Of a stretch of DNA of 29,162 nt, positions 21,030 through 28,600 are shown piece after piece. Origin of the DNA: a virus. A program made the translations under genes and the position numbers. Position 1 is the first letter of the stretch. Every line of letters begins with the position of its first letter. The notes below the pieces were generated by a model. It was given only the letters and a program-made list of their open reading frames with translations, made no database searches and was not told the DNA's origin. Location of the stretch: positions 1 through 29,162 of the IMG/VR virus record IMGVR_UViG_3300025276_000151. One strand, 5' to 3'.

Positions 21030-23206
21030 AAAGAAACAATAAAAACTTACCCAAAGGTGTGACACAACAAGCAAATATTGGTGTGATTAATTTAAGCACA
21101 TATACTTCACCGGAAGTAATTGAAGTAAAAAATAAAAGTTGGGTTGATTACGGTAGGGATAATAACTATTTTGGTTTCCTTATTGATCGTTTTATGGGAT
21201 CACCTACAAATAATGCAGCTATTAATGGAATAAGTTCTGCCATTTACGGTAAGGGATTAAACGCAACAAACGCAAATAGAAAACCCGATCAATATGCGCA
21301 AATGGTTTCAATGTTTGGGAAGAATGTTGTAAGAAAATTGTGTTATGATCTTAAATTAATGGGGCAATGTGCAGCACAAATAATCTATTCTAAGGATAGG
21401 AAGAAGATTGTTAAAGTTGAACATTTTCCAATTGAGACTTTAAGGGCAGAAAAGGCAAATGAAAAGGGTGATATACCTGCTTATTACTATTTTAAAGATT
21501 GGGCAAACATTAAACCATCAGATGAACCTTTGAGAATACCGGCATTTGGAATGTCAAAAGATAATATTGAAATTTTTTATATAAAGCCATACAAAGCAGG
21601 GTTCTACTATTATAGTCCAGTTGACTATGCCGGAGGGATTCAATACTGTGAGGCTGAAGAGCAAGTAAGCAACTTTCATATAAACAACATTCGAAATAGT
21701 TTTAGTCCCAATATGCTCATTAATATGAATAATGGGATTCCAAATCAAGAAGAACGGCAATTACTAGAAAGCAAAATAGCATCTAAATTTTCGGGAACAA
21801 GTAATGCAGGTAAATTTATCCTAAGTTTTAACGCGGATAAAGAATCTGCTGCTGATGTGACACCAATTCAATTAAGTGATGCACACAACACTTATCAATT
21901 CCTTTCTACTGAAGCTACACAAAAAATAATGGTATCACATCGCATTGTGTCACCTATGCTTTTAGGTATTAAAGATAATAGCGGACTGGGAAATAATGCT
22001 GAAGAAATAAAAACTGCAAGTCTTTTAATGGACAACACTGTAATCCGTCCATTTCAAGAACTTATGATTGATGCATTTGATGAAATACTAGCGTATAATA
22101 ATATTGCTTTAAATCTTTATTTTGTCACCTTGCAACCGTTAGAATTTACAGAAGTTGACACAACAATACAAAGCCAAGAAGACGTTGAAGAAGAAACAGG
22201 TGTACAAATGTCTTTAAAAGCATATCCTTGGGATAAGTGCATAAAAGAACAAACCGCAAAATACGGTGCAACGGCAGCCCCTAAAATTTGTGGGTACATT
22301 AAGGAAAACATGGGAATCAGTTTAAAAGAAATTGATGGAACTGTGGCTTTTGAAACCATAGAAGAAGCTGAAAAAATGGCTGAAATTATGGGTTGTGAGG
22401 GACACCATACACACATGGAGGATGACAAAGAATGGTTTATGCCTTGTGAATCACATGATGAAGCTATTGATCTTAAAAAGCCTTGTTATGATGGGTATGA
22501 AATGATAGGAATGAAAACCAAAAACGGCAAAAAAGTTCCTAATTGTGTACCTATAAAAGCAAGTGAAGACACACCCGAATTAACAGATGAAATGGGTGAT
22601 GAAATACTTGCTGAATTAGAAGGTGAAGTTATCACAAATGAGTGGGAACTAGTAGATGAAAGGGATGAAGGAGCAACTGAACCAATAGAAGAATGGGCAT
22701 CAAAATTAATTAAACCCAAAAGATCATTATTTAGAAAATTAGCTGATGAAATTCAAGACACAAGAACAGATGTTTTTAGTGTTTTGGATAAAGGATTATA
22801 CAAAGTAAGATATAAGTATATTAAAAAATCTAGAAAGCCAAACAAGACAGGAAACAAATCTAGAAAATTCTGTGAAAATATGATGGGATTAGCTAAGCAA
22901 GGAATCATATATAGAATTGAATCCATTGACAAGGCTAGTGATAAAGGTGTAAACAAGCAACTAGGACACAAAGGGAAGGCTTACAGCCTATTTAAATTTA
23001 AAGGTGGCATCTATTGTAGACACGCTTGGAAAGAGCAGTTATACAGGCTTAAAAAAGGCACAGAAAAAAGCGATAAATTAAAGGATTACAACAAAGTAAA
23101 AAGCGTTCCAAAAAGCTATAAGCCAAAACCCAAAGGATGGAAAGACGCAGCAATAGCACCGGTAAATATGCCAAATGAAGGAGCATATCCAACTAAAAAG
23201 AAATAG
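21026..23206 (+). CDS. Portal protein with long C-terminal extension
   Basis: Residues 1 to about 385 form the portal: EVKNKSWVDYGRDNNYFGFL near 32-51, a dense alpha/beta middle and a clip/stem-like SHRIVSPMLLGIKDNSGLGN near 305-330, then FQELMIDAFDEIL. The extension has three parts. WDKCIKEQTAKYGATAAPKI at about 400 is followed by CGYIKENMG. KKPCYDGYEMIGMKTKNGKK, then VPNCVP, lies at about 483-508. A basic C-terminal domain from about 583 contains SRKFCENMMGLAKQGIIYRI and GGIYCRHAWKEQLYR. That last domain matches one I associate with virion proteins of Bacteroidetes phages (SR.FC...GVN..LGH.G). A usual portal is 400-500 residues; this is 726. DNA enters the head through the portal ring. The extension may be a head-internal or ejected domain (inference). 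Confidence 0.85.
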   Translation: MKRNNKNLPKGVTQQANIGVINLSTYTSPEVIEVKNKSWVDYGRDNNYFGFLIDRFMGSPTNNAAINGISSAIYGKGLNATNANRKPDQYAQMVSMFGKNVVRKLCYDLKLMGQCAAQIIYSKDRKKIVKVEHFPIETLRAEKANEKGDIPAYYYFKDWANIKPSDEPLRIPAFGMSKDNIEIFYIKPYKAGFYYYSPVDYAGGIQYCEAEEQVSNFHINNIRNSFSPNMLINMNNGIPNQEERQLLESKIASKFSGTSNAGKFILSFNADKESAADVTPIQLSDAHNTYQFLSTEATQKIMVSHRIVSPMLLGIKDNSGLGNNAEEIKTASLLMDNTVIRPFQELMIDAFDEILAYNNIALNLYFVTLQPLEFTEVDTTIQSQEDVEEETGVQMSLKAYPWDKCIKEQTAKYGATAAPKICGYIKENMGISLKEIDGTVAFETIEEAEKMAEIMGCEGHHTHMEDDKEWFMPCESHDEAIDLKKPCYDGYEMIGMKTKNGKKVPNCVPIKASEDTPELTDEMGDEILAELEGEVITNEWELVDERDEGATEPIEEWASKLIKPKRSLFRKLADEIQDTRTDVFSVLDKGLYKVRYKYIKKSRKPNKTGNKSRKFCENMMGLAKQGIIYRIESIDKASDKGVNKQLGHKGKAYSLFKFKGGIYCRHAWKEQLYRLKKGTEKSDKLKDYNKVKSVPKSYKPKPKGWKDAAIAPVNMPNEGAYPTKKK

Positions 23207-23209
23207 AAA

Positions 23210-23722
23210 ATGGCAACAGTATTATTCATAAATCGCACCGACTTAGTCAGAAATTCTATCTTAGATGGCAATGTTGACACAGACAAATTCATACAATTTA
23301 TCAAAATCAGCCAACAGATAAACATCCAAAATTATCTAGGATCAAAGTTGTACGATAAATTCACAACTATAATAGGAAATGGAGACATAGACACTGCCCC
23401 CTTTGCTGATTATAAACTTCTATTAAACGAATACGTTCAACCAATGTTGATTTGGTTTGCCCAAGTGGATTATCTTCCATTTGCTGCTTACCAAGTAAAG
23501 AACGGTGGGGTGTTTAAACATACTTCAGAAAACGCTGAGACGGTGAGTAAAACAGAAGTGGACTATCTAGTGGAAAAAGCAAGAACACACGCTGAGTGGT
23601 ACTCTAGAAGGTTTATAGATTATATGTGTTTTAATCAGTCAAAGTTTCCCGAATACACCACAAACACAAATGATGATATTTACCCCAGTTATGACGCAAC
23701 TTTTAACGGATGGGTTCTGTGA
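23210..23722 (+). CDS. Head-tail connector protein
   Basis: This 170-residue helical protein lies directly after the portal gene. INRTDLVRNSILDGNVDTDK, then FIQFIKISQQINIQNYLGSK, followed by LYDKF, matches the pattern of a connector/adaptor family (DUF6712-like) in Bacteroidetes phages, in which an early D..KF...I..AQ...I...LG..LYD block recurs. The later part (LIWFAQVDYLPFAAYQVKNG) is helical. It would form the ring between portal and tail. Confidence in structural role is good; the exact family name is from memory. Confidence 0.65.
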   Translation: MATVLFINRTDLVRNSILDGNVDTDKFIQFIKISQQINIQNYLGSKLYDKFTTIIGNGDIDTAPFADYKLLLNEYVQPMLIWFAQVDYLPFAAYQVKNGGVFKHTSENAETVSKTEVDYLVEKARTHAEWYSRRFIDYMCFNQSKFPEYTTNTNDDIYPSYDATFNGWVL

Positions 23723-23793
23723 ATTACAAACCGAAGGAAGAAAACATTAAAAAATTAAAAAGGTTTTTACTAAAACTAAAAAAGAATGGCTAG
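23719..23793 (+). CDS. Possible basic micro-protein, 24 aa
   Basis: The GTG at 23719 overlaps the connector stop, and the frame runs 24 codons to TAG 23791-23793, inside the tail fibre gene. It is very basic and helical (ENIKKLKRFLLKLKKNG). It fills the only gap between the two large genes and fits the overlap habit of this genome, but it is short enough to be chance or just a re-initiation device. Confidence 0.35.
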   Translation: MNYKPKEENIKKLKRFLLKLKKNG

Positions 23794-26416
23794 TTTATTT
23801 AATCAGCAAATATCAGCAACATATCAAGGGTTATTAAAAACCACAAGTAATGGAATTATCACATCATCACTTGCACAAATTACAGATGGAAGTGGAAATG
23901 GATCACAGTTGTATCTTTCAACTGCTAGTATTAATTTTTATAATGCTTATAGTTTCCCAAATTCAGATGGTTCAGCTAATCAAGTTTTAAAAACCAATGG
24001 ATCGGGTGTTTTAACTTGGCAAAATGATAGCCTTTCAAACACATTAAACTTTTTGGGTGGAAATTCTACAACAGGTTCGGTTCTTTTAAGTACTCAAAAT
24101 TTTTCAGTTTTAGGAACTGCAAACGAAATAGTAACAACCGCATCTAATCAAGCAATTACTTTATCTTTCCCAACTGCAGGGGTTACTTTACCCAATGGAT
24201 CAGTAGCGACTACACAGGCTGCTAGTGATGATTCAACAAAAGTTGCCACAACTAAATATGTTACAGATGCAATAGGATCAATTTCATCGGGAGACGTAAA
24301 TGTTGTGGGAACACCTACTGTTAATCAAATAGCTATTTGGACAAATGCAAATACCATAAAAGGTATGTCTGCATTAGAAATTGCAACAGATGGTAAAATT
24401 ACATTGTCTCAACCTAATTCTGCCGCATTCTCAACTGTCTCTTATAACATAGGTGGAGGAAATATTGCAAATGTTACGGGACTAAACAATACGGGATTTG
24501 GTTTAGATAATTTATCTAGTTTAACTACGGGAACACAAAATGTTGCAATAGGAAAAAGTGCATTGGGAGATAATACAGAGGGACTTTCTAATGTTTCTGT
24601 TGGATATTTATCCTTAACAAGTAACACTACGGGGGGTAGTAATATTGCTATTGGCGTTCAATCACTACAAGCAAACACTTATGCAAGTAATAATGTATCT
24701 ATTGGGCAAAGTGCGTTAATATTAAATGTATCGGGAGCAAATAATACTGCGATTGGATATTTATCCTTGGGAGCAAATACCGCTAATAGTAATAGTACTG
24801 CGGTAGGATATTTATCTTTAAGAAACAGTACGGGAGCAAATAATATTGCTATTGGTAAGGATTCGGGTTCTGCAATAACAACGGGTTCTAATAACGTAAT
24901 AATTGGTTCTAATACGGGTAGCACAATAGAAACATCTAGCAATAATATTATCATTTCAGATGGTAGTGGGAATATTAGGCAATATATTAATAGTAGTGCG
25001 ATAAGCCTTAATGTCATGTCTACGATTGATGTTGAAGGTTATGTCAAAATGGGCAGATCGGATGGGAATACGAGTAGATACAATCAAATAAAAAATAAAG
25101 TTTCTTCGACACAAGCAAGTAATTTTATAAAGTTATCTGTACATAATGGGACAGAAAATTCAACTACAGACGCTTTAACGATTTTAGGGAATGGTAATGT
25201 GGGTATTGGAGTTTCACCAACTGCAAAACTACATATAAGAGGAACATCGGCAAGCACTGATTCTACCTTACAAATAGTTGGTAATGGTGTTTCAACATTG
25301 TTATTAGGACAAAATGCAAGGGGTGGGGTTATTAGAGGACAAGGTGGTAGTAATGAGTTGGCATTTTTTGTGGGTGGAGCGGGAGACACGGCTGCTGAAA
25401 TTGGAACAGAAACTATGCGCATCGCATCGGGGGGTAATTTAACGTCACTTGCACAAAGCACAACTGCTCCTTCGCTTACAATGGGTGCTGCTGCGGGGCA
25501 AATATTTAAAAACGAGGATTTAGAATTTGCTTTTGGATTAAACAATGCATCACCGTATAATGCTTGGATGCAAACAAGATTTAATGGAAATGCATCTAGA
25601 AATTTTTCAATAAATCCATTAGGGGGTAATGTGGGAATTGGAACTGATTCGCCTAGTGCTAAGTTACAAATACATACAACAACAAATGCAGGAAATGCAG
25701 AAGTTGCTGCTTTTCTAGTTAATAATTCAGATTCAATTAACACAGAAGTTAGATTAGCGTTTGCTGCTAACACAAATGATATTATTAGTACGGGTAGATA
25801 TTCCTATATTTCTGCTAAAAATACTAGTGGAAGTAATGGGCAAGACTTAGTATTTGCAACAAATGCAACGGGAGCAAGTGCTACACCAAAACTCACCATC
25901 TCATCGGGGGGTAATGTTCGTATAAATAATAGTGATGCAGGGAACTATAGACTTAAAATTGCGTTTGCGGGTGACGGTGAAGAAGGTATTGGCTTACAAA
26001 GCACATATAGCGGTGCGGGCAATATGTTGCGCTTTCTTAATTCCGCGGGTTCAACTGTTGGGATAGTTTCTACAACCAACACCAGCACAAACTACGCCAC
26101 CTCATCAGATTACAGATTAAAGGAAAACGTAACACCTATTACGGATGCTTTATCAAGGGTTAATAAATTAAAGCCTAGTAGGTTTAATTTTATATCTGAA
26201 TCAGATAAAACGGTTGACGGCTTTTTAGCACACCAAGTACAAGACATAATACCCGAAGCCATAAGCGGAGAAAAAGATGCAGTAAAAGAAGACGGAACAC
26301 CCAATTATCAAGGTATTGATCAAAGCAAGATAGTGCCTTTATTAACGGCTGCAATCCAAGAACAACAAACCATTATAGAAGATTTAAAATTAAGAATTGA
26401 AACATTAGAAGGGTAA
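23786..26416 (+). CDS. Tail fibre with YadA-like roll and S74 autochaperone
   Basis: This 876-residue protein is probably the receptor-binding fibre. Residues about 228-390 are a run of degenerate repeats of the form G(S)NNxAIGxxSL (for example GTQNVAIGKSAL, GSNIAIGVQSLQANT, GANNTAIGYLSL), typical of the YadA/left-handed beta roll. Two NVGIG..SP-AKL segments (about 472 and 613) resemble other trimeric fibres. The last 103 residues are a peptidase S74/intramolecular chaperone domain: SSDYRLKENVTPITDALSRV near 773, GFLAHQVQDIIPEAI, and a C-terminal coiled coil (IIEDLKLRIETLEG). The Ser before DYRLKEN is the usual self-cleavage point, so the mature fibre would end near residue 773. Confidence 0.85.
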   Translation: MASLFNQQISATYQGLLKTTSNGIITSSLAQITDGSGNGSQLYLSTASINFYNAYSFPNSDGSANQVLKTNGSGVLTWQNDSLSNTLNFLGGNSTTGSVLLSTQNFSVLGTANEIVTTASNQAITLSFPTAGVTLPNGSVATTQAASDDSTKVATTKYVTDAIGSISSGDVNVVGTPTVNQIAIWTNANTIKGMSALEIATDGKITLSQPNSAAFSTVSYNIGGGNIANVTGLNNTGFGLDNLSSLTTGTQNVAIGKSALGDNTEGLSNVSVGYLSLTSNTTGGSNIAIGVQSLQANTYASNNVSIGQSALILNVSGANNTAIGYLSLGANTANSNSTAVGYLSLRNSTGANNIAIGKDSGSAITTGSNNVIIGSNTGSTIETSSNNIIISDGSGNIRQYINSSAISLNVMSTIDVEGYVKMGRSDGNTSRYNQIKNKVSSTQASNFIKLSVHNGTENSTTDALTILGNGNVGIGVSPTAKLHIRGTSASTDSTLQIVGNGVSTLLLGQNARGGVIRGQGGSNELAFFVGGAGDTAAEIGTETMRIASGGNLTSLAQSTTAPSLTMGAAAGQIFKNEDLEFAFGLNNASPYNAWMQTRFNGNASRNFSINPLGGNVGIGTDSPSAKLQIHTTTNAGNAEVAAFLVNNSDSINTEVRLAFAANTNDIISTGRYSYISAKNTSGSNGQDLVFATNATGASATPKLTISSGGNVRINNSDAGNYRLKIAFAGDGEEGIGLQSTYSGAGNMLRFLNSAGSTVGIVSTTNTSTNYATSSDYRLKENVTPITDALSRVNKLKPSRFNFISESDKTVDGFLAHQVQDIIPEAISGEKDAVKEDGTPNYQGIDQSKIVPLLTAAIQEQQTIIEDLKLRIETLEG

Positions 26417-26425
26417 GGGTTACCC
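26411..26425 (+). other. Hairpin over the tail fibre stop codon
   Basis: GGGTAA and TTACCC form a perfect 6-bp stem with a GGG loop; the TAA stop of the fibre gene lies in the left arm. No T tract follows, so it is not a normal intrinsic terminator. It could block 3' exonucleases or slow re-initiation. Confidence 0.45.
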
Positions 26426-26448
26426 ATATTAATTAAACAAGAGTAAAT

Positions 26449-26724
26449 ATGAAACAAATAGAACCAATAGATGTTTGGCAGAATGGTACAACCAAAACTG
26501 CGGTAAAATTACAAGCACAAGGGACAAGTGTAACCTTGGGACAAGCAGCCTCTTTTTATTGGCAACTGCTAACAGAAGAAGGCTATCAAGTAGCAAATGG
26601 TAACTTAGGAATAAGTGGTGAGCAATACGATGCGTGGGGTGCTGATGATAATTACGTGTACACAATTATTGCAGAGGATTTAAATCTAGTAATTGTTGGT
26701 GATTGGGTAGATTCAGAAGATTAA
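26449..26724 (+). CDS. Small fibre-associated protein, 91 aa
   Basis: It begins EPIDVWQNGTTKTAVKLQAQ and later reads SFYWQLLTEEGYQVANGNLG, then ISGEQYDAWGADDNYVY, a pattern I associate with small proteins encoded right after tail fibres in Bacteroidetes phages. It is acidic and probably beta-rich. A fibre-tip chaperone or accessory is plausible from position; nothing shows it directly. A host-type promoter for the lysis genes overlaps its 3' end. Confidence 0.6.
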   Translation: MKQIEPIDVWQNGTTKTAVKLQAQGTSVTLGQAASFYWQLLTEEGYQVANGNLGISGEQYDAWGADDNYVYTIIAEDLNLVIVGDWVDSED

Positions 26725-26733
26725 TTATCTTTG
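26703..26733 (+). promoter_or_regulatory. Promoter TTG-N20-TATCTTTG (lysis genes)
   Basis: TTG 26703-26705 is spaced 20 nt from TATCTTTG 26726-26733, an exact TAnnTTTG. It ends 12 nt before the ATG at 26746. It overlaps the end of the preceding gene, showing that the lysis module can be transcribed separately from the late motif operons. Confidence 0.65.
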
Positions 26734-26745
26734 AAGAAAAAAAAT

Positions 26746-26982
26746 ATGAAAATTACAGATCAAGAACTAGAAACGTTACAAAAGCAAGAGAAACAAAAGA
26801 ACGGACTTGCTCACGATATTGGTGCGCTAGAATCTAGAAAGCACAAATTACTTAATTTGTTAGATGAAATAATTGAAAATCAAGAAACTACTTTTGAATC
26901 AATTGAAGAAAACTATGGAAAAATTAACATCAACCTTGAAACAGGAGAATACGAAGAAATTAAGGAAGAAGAAACTAAGTAA
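26746..26982 (+). CDS. Coiled-coil protein upstream of the endolysin, 78 aa
   Basis: The start is ATG 26746 rather than TTG 26731, which lies in the promoter box. The protein is highly charged and helical (LETLQKQEKQKNGLAHDIGA, then SRKHKLLNLLDEIIENQETT) and ends in an acidic tail. It overlaps the endolysin ATG by 68 bases. No membrane segment is seen, so it is not a holin. No family is recognised. Confidence 0.6.
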   Translation: MKITDQELETLQKQEKQKNGLAHDIGALESRKHKLLNLLDEIIENQETTFESIEENYGKININLETGEYEEIKEEETK

Positions 26983-27430
26983 AAACTTAAGTTACAAAGA
27001 AGGAATTTTTTCTAGTACTTCCGTTAAACTGGGAATTAATAATGAACCAACAGATGAGCATTATGATAATATGCTAGTTACTGCGGACAGGTTATTTCAG
27101 CCACTTAGGGACTGGTGTGGGCATCCTATTAAGGTAAATAGTATGTACAGATCAGCAGAATTAAACAAAGCCGTAGGAGGCTCTAAAACAAGCCAACACG
27201 CATTTGGACAGGCTTTAGATTTAGACACACTTGGAAGTAAATCAAACGCTGATTTATTTAATTGGGCATCTGAGAATCTTAATTTTGATCAGTTGATTTG
27301 GGAATTTGGAACAAATGAAGAACCAAATTGGATTCATATTTCTTTTTTAAGTGAAAAAGAGAATAGAAACCAAAAACTAAAGGCAACAAATCACAGAGGA
27401 AAAACAAGATATTCTAATGCCAATACCTAA
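26915..27430 (+). CDS. Endolysin, peptidase M15 family
   Basis: This 171-residue zinc peptidase would cut the peptide part of the cell wall at lysis. Residues 77-104 (MYRSAELNKAVGG, then SQHAFGQALDLD) contain the M15 motif SxHxxGxAxD with His95 and Asp102; the third zinc ligand is His141 in NWIHISF. The fold core starts about LSKNLSYKEG (21-30). I choose ATG 26915 over an upstream TTG; the first 18 residues are a basic extension. No signal peptide is visible, so release needs a holin. It is followed by overlapping small genes including two membrane proteins. Confidence 0.85.
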   Translation: MEKLTSTLKQENTKKLRKKKLSKNLSYKEGIFSSTSVKLGINNEPTDEHYDNMLVTADRLFQPLRDWCGHPIKVNSMYRSAELNKAVGGSKTSQHAFGQALDLDTLGSKSNADLFNWASENLNFDQLIWEFGTNEEPNWIHISFLSEKENRNQKLKATNHRGKTRYSNANT

Positions 27431-27551
27431 ACCAAATAAAAACGAAAAGCAGAAGGATTTTATGATTCGATGTATTCCGCAGTTAATGGGGGAGTACAAG
27501 AAAGATCAAGCTATTGCTATTTGTTATCAAAAATACAAAGACAAAAAATGA
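27417..27551 (+). CDS. Small conserved phage protein, 44 aa
   Basis: The ATG at 27417 overlaps the endolysin stop region and TGA 27549-27551 overlaps the next ATG. The order MPIPKPNKNEKQKDFMIRCI, then QLMGEYKKDQAIAICYQKY, matches a short motif I know from phage head/portal regions (FI.RC.........QR.AIC...W). Here it stands alone among lysis genes. The function is unknown; the two Cys are at 19 and 37. Confidence 0.65.
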   Translation: MPIPKPNKNEKQKDFMIRCIPQLMGEYKKDQAIAICYQKYKDKK

Positions 27552-27835
27552 CACAATTAAATGTAGATGTGGACGGAGACAAAAAACCGGATTTTCAAGT
27601 TGATTTTAAAACCCTAATTATGGCGGTTGGTATGGTGGTTTCATTAACGCTATCATACGCAATGTTAAAGACTGAAATAGAAATTGCCAAGACAATGCCA
27701 AAGCCTATTGTGTCACAAGATGATACTAGGGTTGTCAATCAGAAATTAGATTTTTTAATTCGAGAATTTGAAAAGTTTGAATTACAAACAGACAAAAGAA
27801 TAGAAGATTTAGAAAAAAGAGTATTTAAAAAATAA
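27548..27835 (+). CDS. One-helix membrane protein, holin/spanin candidate, 95 aa
   Basis: The start is ATG 27548 (MTQLNVDVDGDKKPDFQVDF), because an upstream frame beginning at 27470 would read through the preceding small gene. A transmembrane segment spans about 26-45 (LIMAVGMVVSLTLSYAMLKT). A coiled-coil C-terminal part follows (VVNQKLDFLIREFEKFELQT, then DKRIEDLEKRVFKK). A cytoplasmic N-terminus, one membrane helix and a long coiled coil fit a spanin-like or holin-associated protein downstream of an endolysin. Confidence 0.65.
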   Translation: MTQLNVDVDGDKKPDFQVDFKTLIMAVGMVVSLTLSYAMLKTEIEIAKTMPKPIVSQDDTRVVNQKLDFLIREFEKFELQTDKRIEDLEKRVFKK

Positions 27836-27839
27836 AGTT

Positions 27840-28052
27840 ATGTTAAAGACATTTTTAAATTTAGTAGAAACATTTGTACCTGTTGGGGGTGAAATTCTTG
27901 AAAATATTCGCGCGAAGGAAGGGGGCATTAATCGTTTTTTTGCTCCAAGATTTATCAAGCAAATGATTAGATTATTGGTGGCAGCAGCAGCCGTTTATGC
28001 ATTTGTCACAGGCAAAATTTCGCTTGAGGAAGTGGAAGAAGTTGTAAAGTAA
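27840..28052 (+). CDS. Small membrane protein, holin candidate, 70 aa
   Basis: It begins MLKTFLNLVETFVPVGGEIL and has a hydrophobic segment near 42-58 (MIRLLVAAAAVYAFVTG) preceded by basic residues (RFFAPRFIKQ), then an acidic tail (LEEVEEVVK). Size, a single or double helix and its place after the endolysin suggest a holin. The N-terminal hydrophobic stretch could be a second, weaker membrane helix. No family is recognised by sequence. Confidence 0.6.
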   Translation: MLKTFLNLVETFVPVGGEILENIRAKEGGINRFFAPRFIKQMIRLLVAAAAVYAFVTGKISLEEVEEVVK

Positions 28053-28196
28053 AATTTTTTCATTATTATTGCATTGCTATCAAGGCTACACTTGCACACT
28101 AAACACCAGTGCTTGGATCGAGCAAAATATTTCTCCCATTGGGGGGTAAGGGGGGCATTAACTAGATAAGAACCCCCTTAAAGGGGTTCGTTTAAT
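28053..28196 (+). other. Structured non-coding segment (possible packaging or attenuator site)
   Basis: These 144 nt are the longest convincingly gene-free stretch. The left half is unremarkable; the right half has two G-runs (28141-28146, 28150-28155) followed by GAACCCC/GGGGTTC (28170-28176 with 28183-28189), a 7-bp stem ending 8 nt before the HNH gene ATG. The G-runs could alternatively pair with the same C-run, so two structures exclude each other. Only a weak T tract follows. HNH nuclease genes often neighbour cos/pac sites, so packaging is one option and attenuation another. Confidence 0.45.
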
Positions 28197-28586
28197 ATGA
28201 AAAAATTAACTAGGAGTAAATTAATCAAAAAACTAGATAATGTATTTAGCCAATACATAAGAAGAAAAGATGCCATTGATGACATAGCAAAATGTATCAC
28301 ATGTGGGGTGGAGCGACATTACAAAGAACTACAATGTGGACACTTCCAAAGTAGAAGCCACTATTCAACCCGGTGGGAAATACTCAATGTAGGTGTACAG
28401 TGTATTAGTTGTAACATCTTTAAACATGGGCAACAATACCTATTTAGTAAATACCTAGATAAAACCTTTGGAGAAGGCACATCAAACGAATTATTTTTAA
28501 AATCACAAATAATGGGAAAATTTACCACAAATGAAATTGAAGAAATGATTGATAAATATAAAAATTTGCTAGATCAAATGGATTGA
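28197..28586 (+). CDS. NinG-like HNH endonuclease
   Basis: This 129-residue protein resembles lambda NinG/Rap, a recombination endonuclease. RRKDAIDDIAKCITCGVERH (22-41) has the CxxC pair Cys33/Cys36. ELQCGHFQSRSHYS follows, with Cys47 and His49, then NVGVQCISCN (64-73) with the second CxxC pair Cys69/Cys72 and the HNH Asn73. The zinc finger embedded in an HNH fold is characteristic. It may resolve branched recombination intermediates made by the ERF system or act near the packaging site. A strong host-type promoter begins inside its 3' end. Confidence 0.8.
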   Translation: MKKLTRSKLIKKLDNVFSQYIRRKDAIDDIAKCITCGVERHYKELQCGHFQSRSHYSTRWEILNVGVQCISCNIFKHGQQYLFSKYLDKTFGEGTSNELFLKSQIMGKFTTNEIEEMIDKYKNLLDQMD

Positions 28587-28595
28587 CTATATTTG
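28565..28595 (+). promoter_or_regulatory. Promoter TTTG-N19-TATATTTG
   Basis: TTTG 28565-28568 is spaced 19 nt from TATATTTG 28588-28595: exact Bacteroidetes -33/-7 elements at consensus spacing, the best such promoter in the window. It overlaps the end of the HNH gene and points into the non-coding region 28601-28690. Confidence 0.7.
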
Positions 28596-28600
28596 AGCAA

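Noticed and set aside
24470-24960. Tandem or CRISPR-like repeats
   Set aside because: The repetition is at protein level (GxNNxAIGxxSL) with variable DNA and no constant spacers; it is a beta-roll fibre region, not a CRISPR array or DNA satellite.
25084-25773. Long antisense frame (229 aa) opposite the tail fibre gene
   Set aside because: It lies opposite a confident fibre gene whose repetitive composition leaves the complement open; the product is a Pro/Leu/Ala-rich string with no domain, and no promoter or leader fits. The same applies to the shorter antisense frames at 24442, 24679, 22117, 22486, 14453 and 725.
27470-27547. Upstream extension of the one-helix membrane protein
   Set aside because: The extension overlaps the well-supported small gene 27417-27551 in another frame; ATG 27548 makes an ATGA overlap with it.
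28065-28166. In-frame open stretch after the holin-candidate stop, about 38 codons
   Set aside because: It has no start codon, an odd His/Arg/Trp composition unlike the neighbours and G-run-encoded residues; read-through of the TAA is not supported by any signal.
28053-28196. tRNA or other classical RNA gene in the spacer
   Set aside because: No cloverleaf, T-loop or CCA-like features; only the single hairpin and G-runs.
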